In this document: one piece after another, positions 4,131 through 10,835 of the stretch
Layout of the letters: every line of letters begins with the position of its first letter
Position numbering within the stretch: position 1 is the first letter of the stretch
From: JBFXEO01 sp050180015
Lineage (GTDB): Bacteria > Bacteroidota > Bacteroidia > Bacteroidales > Tenuifilaceae
Assembly (NCBI GenBank): GCA_050180015.1
Contig: JBFXEO010000092.1
Coordinates: 1 to 10,835, forward strand
Length of the DNA: 10,835 bases
Direction: 5' to 3'
Translations under genes and position numbers: made by a program
Notes under the pieces: model-generated
The model's input: only the letters and a program-made list of their open reading frames with translations
Told to the model about the DNA's origin: nothing
The model's database searches: none

Positions 4131-6629
4131 TTATCTTTTTTCAGCTTCGTTGTTCATCTGCGGCATATCCACCTCATCCGGGAAATTGCCCAGCAGGTAC
4201 CTGCAAAAGTAATCGCCCATTAACCAAAAATAGTATTCGGTCATATCGCCATAGCCGTGACGTTGACCGGGGAAAATAAATATATCGAACCGTTTGTTGG
4301 CTTTAATCAAAGCATTGGCCAATCGTATGGTATTTCCGGGGTGAACGTTGTTATCGGCCTCGCCAAAAGTTAGCAGTAGATGTCCTTTTAGATTTTTAGC
4401 AATTTCGGAGTTTTTATCGATGCTATACTCAAAGCTAACATTTCCGCTTGTATCGGCAATTTCCTTGACACCATGATGTTTCTCGCTCCACCACCGGTTG
4501 TATATATTGTTTTCATGATTTCCGGCATTGGAAACTCCAACTTTGAAGAAGTCGGGGAAGGTTAACATTGCTGCAGCGGTCATAAATCCGCCGCCCGAGT
4601 GTCCATGTATTCCAACCCGGTTTATATCGATGTATTTATGCTGATAGGCCAACTGTTCCGCTACTGCTTTTTTGTCGGCTAAGCCGTAGTTACGTAAGTT
4701 GCCATATCCATAGCTGTGGTACCATTTTGAACGGGCCGGGTTCCCTCCACGATTTCCTACAGTTATAACAATAAACCCAAACTGAGCCAGCCTATCAATA
4801 CGATCCATTCGGGTGGAGAAGGAAGAGTTTACCGCCTCGGTTTGCGGTCCGGGGTAAACGTACTCAATTAATGGGTAGAGTTTTGTTGAGTCAAAATTGA
4901 AGGGTTTGTACATTACTCCGTAAAGGTCGGTTATTCCATCGGCTGCCTTAATCGTGAATGGTTCTGGAAACTTATATCCGGCCTGGAACAGTAAGCCGAG
5001 ATCGGCTTTCTCCAACAACATTATTTCGGTACCTTGGTTGTCCATCAACTTGGATTCTGGAGTTGTGTTGACCCGTGAGAAATTATCGACAAAGAATTTT
5101 GTGTTATCATCCATACTTACAGCGTGGTCGTAATTTCCCCTGTTAAGCAGCTTTAACCCACTTCCGTCCAGATTGATACGGTAGTGGTGCATGTAGTAAG
5201 GATTCTCATTGGGTTCCCTGCCACATGCTACAAAGTAAAGAACCCTGTTGGGTTCATCAACACCTTCAACATTATCGCAGTGGAATGTACCAGAGGTTAT
5301 TTGACGGATTAACTTCCCATTGTTATCGTACAGGTAAAAATGCCCCCAGCCATCGCGTTCCGACCAGAAAATTATTTCCTTCTCGTTATTTGCCAGGGTT
5401 ATTCCGTTAAAATCGATGTAAGTATTCAGCCGCTCCTCGATTACTGGTGTCACTTTTGCTGTTTTGGGATCGGCGTAGCATACATCTACCCGTTTTAAAT
5501 CGCGGGAGGTACGTACAAAGTAAACCCTGTCGTTGTATTTCGATATCCATTGAATGGGAACGTAATCATCGTCCCTATCGCTTGCTTTTACATGTGCATT
5601 CAGAATCATGATGTCCTGATCCTTAAAGGCACTTATGTCTGGCTTAATAACGGTATCCTTTTCCAAATTGAAGATCAAAAGTTCATCCTGGGGTGCTTCT
5701 TTCTCACCGGGCATCTGGTATTTGTAGGTTTCCAGGGTTGGCCGTGGGGCCGATAATGTTTTTATAACCCATAGGTCTTTAACGTTGCGCTGGTCGGTTC
5801 GTGTCATGGCAAAGTACTTGGAATCGTGCGACCATGTTACGAAGGCCGATTTGCGCTTATCCATATTTTTAACTTCATCAACGTTATCCTCTTCCTTTCG
5901 GCTGAAACCGTAGCTGTAATCCTTTTCGCCGTCAGTGGTAAGCTGATGTTCCACGATGGTTGAGTCATCCTCATTCTTAAGTGCCTTTTCGTAGTTGGCC
6001 TTATCCATCCAGTATAGGTTGTATTTTTTGCTGAAAACTACAATTTCGCCATTGGGGGCAATATTTGCCCAATCGGGATTTTCTTTGGGCTTTTTGTAAT
6101 CGTCGAGTAGCACAACCTTGCCTGTGCCTACGTTATACTCAAAGTAGTACGTTTTTTTGTCGGGTTTTGATGATGCCTTTTTGTCTTTCTTTTGCTTCAT
6201 ATCGTTTTCCTCATCATCCTTTTTATCCTCATCAACCAATGTGCTTTTTACTTCGAATTGAATGGTGGTTTCGTTCTTGATGAATTTAATTCTTTGAATG
6301 GGTAGATGCCGGGCATCGAAAGGTTCCTTTGTGAGGTGCGATAGCTGTGCAGCCATATCAGCATTATCGAAAAGTACCTTGCGGCTGCGTAGGGCCGGAT
6401 CGACAATATAGTACGTTTTGCCGGAGGTGGTTTCGTAGCTGTACCAAAATTTTGTGCTATTTTTTAGCCAATGGGGTTTTACGGTGGTGCTGAAAACCAT
6501 ATTTTCAAGTTTTTTGGGCGAGAATCGGGCTGGTAATTCATAGTCTGCCTTTATTATGGGTATATTTTGCCCCACTAGCACGGCAGATGAAAGAATTGCT
6601 GCCAAGGCGATTAAAAAGAACTTTTTCAT
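4131..6629 (-). CDS. Exported S9-family serine peptidase, dipeptidyl-peptidase IV-like architecture (832 aa)
   Basis: Predicted periplasmic or surface peptidase cleaving peptides after a limited set of residues, often proline in this clan. A Sec signal peptide (KKFF, a hydrophobic core to about residue 19, then VGQN) has no lipobox cysteine. Residues about 30-570 are beta-propeller-like, with repeats such as WSHDSKYFAMTR and IIFWSERDGWGHFYLYD. The C-terminal alpha/beta-hydrolase domain (about 580-825) carries a likely oxyanion Tyr592 in YPGPQ, the nucleophile Ser678 in GHSGG, Asp759 in GEADNNVHP and His791 in QRHGYGD: a complete triad. A lysine/acid-rich insert occupies about 132-159. The Glu pair typical of true DPP IV is not clear; E246-E247 lies just before the WSHDS strand but outside the usual DWxYEE context, so dipeptidyl specificity is uncertain. 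No C-terminal secretion domain is seen. It is divergent from the M14 peptidase gene, and no clear terminator follows it. Confidence 0.9.
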   Translation of the reverse strand: MKKFFLIALAAILSSAVLVGQNIPIIKADYELPARFSPKKLENMVFSTTVKPHWLKNSTKFWYSYETTSGKTYYIVDPALRSRKVLFDNADMAAQLSHLTKEPFDARHLPIQRIKFIKNETTIQFEVKSTLVDEDKKDDEENDMKQKKDKKASSKPDKKTYYFEYNVGTGKVVLLDDYKKPKENPDWANIAPNGEIVVFSKKYNLYWMDKANYEKALKNEDDSTIVEHQLTTDGEKDYSYGFSRKEEDNVDEVKNMDKRKSAFVTWSHDSKYFAMTRTDQRNVKDLWVIKTLSAPRPTLETYKYQMPGEKEAPQDELLIFNLEKDTVIKPDISAFKDQDIMILNAHVKASDRDDDYVPIQWISKYNDRVYFVRTSRDLKRVDVCYADPKTAKVTPVIEERLNTYIDFNGITLANNEKEIIFWSERDGWGHFYLYDNNGKLIRQITSGTFHCDNVEGVDEPNRVLYFVACGREPNENPYYMHHYRINLDGSGLKLLNRGNYDHAVSMDDNTKFFVDNFSRVNTTPESKLMDNQGTEIMLLEKADLGLLFQAGYKFPEPFTIKAADGITDLYGVMYKPFNFDSTKLYPLIEYVYPGPQTEAVNSSFSTRMDRIDRLAQFGFIVITVGNRGGNPARSKWYHSYGYGNLRNYGLADKKAVAEQLAYQHKYIDINRVGIHGHSGGGFMTAAAMLTFPDFFKVGVSNAGNHENNIYNRWWSEKHHGVKEIADTSGNVSFEYSIDKNSEIAKNLKGHLLLTFGEADNNVHPGNTIRLANALIKANKRFDIFIFPGQRHGYGDMTEYYFWLMGDYFCRYLLGNFPDEVDMPQMNNEAEKR

Positions 6630-6654
6630 GTTTAGATTTTTAGTTAGGGATTAG

Positions 6655-6671
6655 CAAAGTCTTTTACTTTG
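6655..6671. repeat. Short inverted repeat upstream of the S9 peptidase gene
   Basis: CAAAGT-CTTTT-ACTTTG, perfect 6-base arms around a 5-base spacer, ends 26 bases before the S9 peptidase ATG. On the minus strand its right half, AGACTTTG, also resembles a weak -7 element. It could be an operator over the promoter, but 6-base arms in AT-rich DNA arise easily by chance. Confidence 0.25.
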
Positions 6672-6815
6672 ACATGAATTAAAATTTAAAGTTTAAATTG
6701 TTGCTGATTTTATAGATTAAACTTTCAATTGCAATGAAGATCAAATCAAAGATTATTAACTATCCGAAGTAAAGTAGATTAAATGTAAACTTGTTATTTT
6801 CAAATTTTTATGTGA

Positions 6816-8441
6816 ATGAAGAAATTTTGTTTTGTTTTGGCCGCTGTTGTTTTTGCTTTGGAACCATTTGCTCAGAATGAACCCCAGACAATTGCAGAAA
6901 AATCAAATTATACTTCAACATCGACCTACCGTGATGTGATGAATTTTATTGGGGTGGTTAAAAGGCGTTCCACCAACATTAGAGTTGAGAATTTGGCCAC
7001 AACTACAGAGGGACGAGACATTCCATTGCTCATTGTTGGGAATCCTGTTCCGAAGAAACCCGCAGATATTGGAAATAGAATAGCTGTGTACATTCAGGCA
7101 AATATACATGCCGGCGAGGTAGAGGGTAAGGAAGCAGCACTTATGTACGTTCGTGATTTATTGAAAAATACTGATACGGAGATTTTTAAAAATGTTGTGT
7201 TGCTTGTTTGCCCCATATTCAATGCCGATGGGAATGAACGTATAAGTACGGCAAACAGAACCAACCAGAATGGCCCGGTTAATGGCGTGGGAGTGAGACA
7301 TAACAGCTTATACCTGGATCTTAACCGCGATGCCATGAAAGTAGAATCGAACGAGATACAGGGCGTTATAAGCAATGTGCTCAATAAGTGGAACCCTGCA
7401 ATTGTGATGGATTGCCATACAACCAATGGATCGTACCACCAGGAGCCGGTAACCTTTACCTGGATGATGAACCCTAACGGTGATAGGACTCTGATAAACT
7501 ACATGCGCGACAGGTTGATGCCCCAGGTATCGCAAACACTTGGGGACAAGTATAATACGCTGAACTGTTTTTATGGCGAGTTTATAGATCAAAAGGATTA
7601 CGATTTAGGCTGGGTTTCATACGCATCGGAACCCCGGTATTTTTCAAATTACGTTGGGCTTCGGAATATCCTGGGAATTTTGAACGAGAATTACGTGTAT
7701 GCCGATTTTAAGTCGAGAGTTTTGGGGTGCTACAACTTGATATCCTCATTAATGGATTATGCTTCATCTCATAAATCGGAAATTATGCAATTAATATCCG
7801 ATGCCGATAATCGTAATTTTAATTTAGGAACTCAAACCAATCCAGTAGATTCTTTTGCCATTACCTATAAAGGAGTTCCAACTCCCAATGAAGTTACCAT
7901 TTTAACCTACGAGGCCGAGGCATATACTGATGGAAATGGAAGGGAGCGATTCCGTAAAACAAACAGGAAACGGACCGTTACAATTCCTTATATTGCCGAT
8001 TATGTTCCAACGTCCAGTATAGCCTATCCGTTTGCTTACATTTTACGTGTTAGCGATCCTGCAATAAATAGCGTTTTAAAAATTCATGGTATTGCTGTGG
8101 ATAAGTTGACCGATTCGGTGAGCATCGCGGTAGAACGATTCGATATAGATTCGTTGATACCCGAACTTCGATTGAATCAGGGGCATTATACCGATAAAAT
8201 TTACGGAAAATACACAACGGTAAACATGCGTTTCGATGCAGGCGCGTTGGTAATTAAAACCTCACAGAAGCTTGGTCGCTTGGCGGCATACTTACTCGAA
8301 CCGCAATCTGACGATGGACTGGTTTACTGGAACTATTTCGATAGGTATTTAGTTCCTCAGTGGGGGGAAAACTATTATCCTGTTCCCGTTTATCGGATCG
8401 ATAACCCTGTAGATTTACCGTTGTCAAAGGTTGATTTTTAA
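6816..8441 (+). CDS. Exported M14-family zinc carboxypeptidase (541 aa)
   Basis: Predicted zinc metallopeptidase removing C-terminal residues or acting on peptide amides outside the cytoplasm. The signal peptide is MKKFCFVLAA onward, with likely cleavage near FAQ/N (residue 20); the Cys at position 5 is too early for a lipobox. The M14 catalytic domain spans about residues 35-320. The zinc ligands are H98 and E101 in IHAGE (the HxxE motif) and H201 in DCHTTNGS; substrate-binding N170-R171 lies in LDLNRD, and the likely catalytic acid is E291 in ILNENYVY. Residues about 340-541 form a separate beta-rich C-terminal region of a kind often seen in Bacteroidota M14 proteins; its role is unknown. 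The ATG at 6816 follows an AT-rich leader with no Shine-Dalgarno or convincing promoter. It is divergent from the S9 peptidase and convergent with ppc 29 bases downstream. Substrate specificity cannot be read from sequence. Confidence 0.9.
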   Translation: MKKFCFVLAAVVFALEPFAQNEPQTIAEKSNYTSTSTYRDVMNFIGVVKRRSTNIRVENLATTTEGRDIPLLIVGNPVPKKPADIGNRIAVYIQANIHAGEVEGKEAALMYVRDLLKNTDTEIFKNVVLLVCPIFNADGNERISTANRTNQNGPVNGVGVRHNSLYLDLNRDAMKVESNEIQGVISNVLNKWNPAIVMDCHTTNGSYHQEPVTFTWMMNPNGDRTLINYMRDRLMPQVSQTLGDKYNTLNCFYGEFIDQKDYDLGWVSYASEPRYFSNYVGLRNILGILNENYVYADFKSRVLGCYNLISSLMDYASSHKSEIMQLISDADNRNFNLGTQTNPVDSFAITYKGVPTPNEVTILTYEAEAYTDGNGRERFRKTNRKRTVTIPYIADYVPTSSIAYPFAYILRVSDPAINSVLKIHGIAVDKLTDSVSIAVERFDIDSLIPELRLNQGHYTDKIYGKYTTVNMRFDAGALVIKTSQKLGRLAAYLLEPQSDDGLVYWNYFDRYLVPQWGENYYPVPVYRIDNPVDLPLSKVDF

Positions 8442-8470
8442 TATAAGATGCAGAATGTATATTGAGTTGT

Positions 8471-10835
8471 TTAGGCCGAGTTACGTGCGGCATTAATAAT
8501 ACCAAACGAACATTGAACAACCATGTCGGCATAGTCATCGGCATGGTTTTTATTTCCAAGTTCAAGTTCTTCAAAATACATCAATAAGGCATACTGTTGG
8601 ATTATAACCAGCGGTTTTATCATATTTTCCCGTAACCTAACGGAGAGTAGATCTTTCGGATTTTTCTCCATCAATACTTTTGAGCCGGATACCCGGAGAA
8701 GGTATTTGACAGCGTTGGAGTACTCGTTGAATAGGATTTGCCATATTTCATTAAAATCACCATTCTTGCTAATAAATGATGATATTTCGAAATCGGTTTT
8801 TTCAAGTACCATTTGGCTGTTCTCAACCAAGGTTCTAAAAAAACGACTTTGCTTATATAAATCGAAAAGATTATCGTCGCCATATTTCCCGAATACATGC
8901 TTTAGGGCAACCCCAAACCCGTAAAATCCGGGTATGTTTTGTTTGTTTTGGCTCCACGATCCTACGAATGGAATGGCTCGCAGATTTTCCAGCTGTATAG
9001 TTTCGTCCTGATTTCTTTTATCGGGACGGCTTCCTATGTTGGTTTTCCCGAAAAAGTTTAACGGCGAATATCTTTGCATATATGGCACAAAATCGCTCCT
9101 ATTCTTTAGATTGCAGTAAAAATCCTTGCTAACCTCCATTATTTCGTCCATGATTTTCCTGTGAACATCAGGAAATTCTGCATGGTATTTAGAGTCTAGC
9201 TTATTCTTAATTGCAGCGCTTAGCAGCTGCTCCATGTTGTACTGGGCCGATACTTTAGTGCCGTAGTTGGAGCTGATGGTTTGCCCCTGAATGGTTAGCT
9301 GTATTTCCCTATTGGCCACATTATGGGCCTGCGCCGCATAGTATTGATGCGTTTTTCCACCTCCACGGGCAGCAGGGCCCCCTCGTCCATCGAAGAAAAC
9401 CACGTGAACTCCGTATTTATCCGATACTTTGCTGAGTTTTTCCTTTGCACGGTAAATGGACCAGTTGGCTGCAAAATATCCACCGTCCTTTGTTCCGTCT
9501 GAAAATCCAAGCATTATTGTTTGCTTGCTCCCCCTGCGCTCTAGATGTTCTCGGTAACTTTTACTACTGTAAAGAAGCTCCATAATTGAATCGCATTGCT
9601 CCAAATCGGTTATGGTTTCGAACAATGGAATAAAATCAATCGAAAGATTTTCTTCATTCCAGCCATTGATGGTGAAAAGGTTGTAAAGCATCATTACATC
9701 CGATGCCCTCCCACAATTCGAGATAATGAAACGGTTGCATCCCTTTTCACCATTCCGTTGCTGTATGCTTTGAACCTTTTGAATGGTTGAGCAGGTGTCG
9801 GCAGTAATTCCTGATTTTGGCTTTAGATGATTCTTTTGTAGCGAGAACTGCTCAATCCAGTTTAACCGCTCCGTTTCGCTTGTAAAGGAAACATCGGAAT
9901 AATGGTAATCCGATAGCTCGGCGTAAATATCACGGATTACCCTTGAATCCTGCCTAATGTCGATTGTGGCAAAATGGGTACCGAATATTTTGATGGTGCT
10001 AATTAGATTTTCCACCTCATTGCTATATAAACCAAAATAATCACTATCAATTTTAACCTTTATGTTAAGCAAATTATCGGTTAGCAATTTGGTCTCCAGC
10101 GCGCAGCTGCTGGTGAAACATTTGTAAAGTTCCTGCTCGATCACCATGATTTCGTCAAAAACCTTATCAAAGGTAATATGCCTTTTAATCCGGCGTATTT
10201 CCTGGTAATACTTGCGGATTATTGATTTACGTAACAATTCAGCAACATTCTCGGTAATTTCCGATGTAACGTTCGGATTTCCATCCCGATCTCCGCCGGG
10301 CCAAAAACCAAGTTCAATAAGATTTTCGTTTATAATGCCATCGGTTGGGAGTATTGAAAAAACTATTTTATGAATTGATAGTACCGCATCAAAGAAGATA
10401 TTCTCCAGGTACCAAATCAAGCTGGTTGCCTCGTCGATGGGCGATGGCTTTTTGTTTTTGTGGAACGGTGTAAATGTTAGCTGCTGTAGCTGTTTCCCAA
10501 CGCTGTCGATATCGTTACTCCGAATTGATTTTTCCAAATCGTTTATAATTGCCAGAATGGTTCCCGGGTAAAACTGTGTTGGGTGGGCTGTAAGCACAAG
10601 CCGGATACGTAAATCCGAGAGGGTTCTTATAATTTCATCCTCATTGCCTTTATTCAGATAATTTTTTAGCACGAATAGTAGCGAGTTGGAGCCATTCAGA
10701 TCATTTATCTGATCGAATGCAGAATCCTCCACAGCATCGAAAATTACAATTTGCCGTTCGGTTATTCTTATAAAGTCGCGTAAAAGGTCATCGATGTCCT
10801 CCCTGCTTAGTGCTTGATTGAGCTCCCCCGCAAAT
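8471..10835 (-). CDS. ppc: Phosphoenolpyruvate carboxylase (5' end beyond window; 787 codons visible)
   Basis: Cytoplasmic enzyme adding bicarbonate to phosphoenolpyruvate to give oxaloacetate, replenishing the citric acid cycle or feeding reductive succinate formation. The frame is open to the right edge, so the GTG at 10732 is internal; about 60-130 N-terminal residues are probably missing. Signatures in order are LTAHPTQ with the catalytic His (codon 10583-10585), GFWPGGDRDGNP (10274-10309), DIRQDS, GFSDGTKDGGYFAANW (9461-9508), GRGGPAARGGGKTH (9346-9388), QGQTISSNYG and RAIPFVGSWSQNK. The second active-site motifs differ from E. coli (SDGTKDGG for SDSAKDAG; PAARGGGKTH for SIGRGGAPAH; QNK for QNR), a pattern I associate with a Bacteroidota subgroup. 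The protein ends RNSA rather than the usual RNTG/QNTG. The promoter is outside the window. It is convergent with the M14 gene, and no hairpin terminator is visible in the 29-base gap. Confidence 0.95.
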   Translation of the reverse strand, partial: FAGELNQALSREDIDDLLRDFIRITERQIVIFDAVEDSAFDQINDLNGSNSLLFVLKNYLNKGNEDEIIRTLSDLRIRLVLTAHPTQFYPGTILAIINDLEKSIRSNDIDSVGKQLQQLTFTPFHKNKKPSPIDEATSLIWYLENIFFDAVLSIHKIVFSILPTDGIINENLIELGFWPGGDRDGNPNVTSEITENVAELLRKSIIRKYYQEIRRIKRHITFDKVFDEIMVIEQELYKCFTSSCALETKLLTDNLLNIKVKIDSDYFGLYSNEVENLISTIKIFGTHFATIDIRQDSRVIRDIYAELSDYHYSDVSFTSETERLNWIEQFSLQKNHLKPKSGITADTCSTIQKVQSIQQRNGEKGCNRFIISNCGRASDVMMLYNLFTINGWNEENLSIDFIPLFETITDLEQCDSIMELLYSSKSYREHLERRGSKQTIMLGFSDGTKDGGYFAANWSIYRAKEKLSKVSDKYGVHVVFFDGRGGPAARGGGKTHQYYAAQAHNVANREIQLTIQGQTISSNYGTKVSAQYNMEQLLSAAIKNKLDSKYHAEFPDVHRKIMDEIMEVSKDFYCNLKNRSDFVPYMQRYSPLNFFGKTNIGSRPDKRNQDETIQLENLRAIPFVGSWSQNKQNIPGFYGFGVALKHVFGKYGDDNLFDLYKQSRFFRTLVENSQMVLEKTDFEISSFISKNGDFNEIWQILFNEYSNAVKYLLRVSGSKVLMEKNPKDLLSVRLRENMIKPLVIIQQYALLMYFEELELGNKNHADDYADMVVQCSFGIINAARNSA

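Noticed and set aside
10730..10732. GTG at 10732 as the ppc start
   Set aside because: The same frame stays open to the window edge with plausible coding sequence (REDIDDLLRDFIR and onwards), and the known N-terminal region of the enzyme would otherwise be missing.

Overview
The window looks like chromosome of a Bacteroidota bacterium, probably near the anaerobic or facultative Bacteroidales/Marinilabiliales-type lineages. The signs are: a textbook Bacteroidota promoter (TTTC-N19-TACCTTTG) ahead of the small gene at 3736-4020; mostly AT-rich leaders without Shine-Dalgarno sites; exported proteins whose signal peptides end around '(A/V)xQN'; and a phosphoenolpyruvate carboxylase with the diverged 'SDGTKDGG' and 'GRGGPAARGGGKTH' signatures that I associate with this phylum. 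No rRNA, tRNA, CRISPR array, insertion sequence or prophage signal is visible, and the region reads as ordinary housekeeping chromosome.

Bases 1-2095 (minus strand) hold a molybdenum-cofactor operon transcribed moeA -> moaA -> moaC. moaA begins inside the end of moeA, and moaC begins 3 bases after moaA, with its ribosome binding site lying inside the last two codons of moaA. MoaA and MoaC together turn GTP into cyclic pyranopterin monophosphate; MoeA inserts molybdenum at the end of the pathway. MoaC is cut by the window edge. MoaA is about 60 residues shorter than usual, although all the iron-sulfur and GTP-binding signatures remain.

Bases 2096-2408 form a divergent intergenic region. It contains a candidate 35-codon single-span membrane protein (2146-2253, plus strand) whose stop codon is exactly the loop of a terminator-like hairpin. 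This is the least ordinary item in the window, and it is only a prediction. Bases 2409-3665 encode a 12-span nucleoside:proton symporter of the NupG type, closed by a strong bidirectional terminator (3690-3718) shared with a convergent small helical protein of unknown function (3736-4020, minus strand).

Bases 4131-8441 hold two divergently arranged exported peptidases: an S9-family serine peptidase with the triad S678/D759/H791 (minus strand) and an M14-family zinc carboxypeptidase (plus strand). They share a 186-base AT-rich intergenic region. Together they suggest periplasmic or extracellular peptide breakdown. Bases 8471-10835 hold most of a minus-strand phosphoenolpyruvate carboxylase gene whose 5' end lies beyond the window. 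It converges on the M14 gene with only 29 bases between them and no evident terminator.
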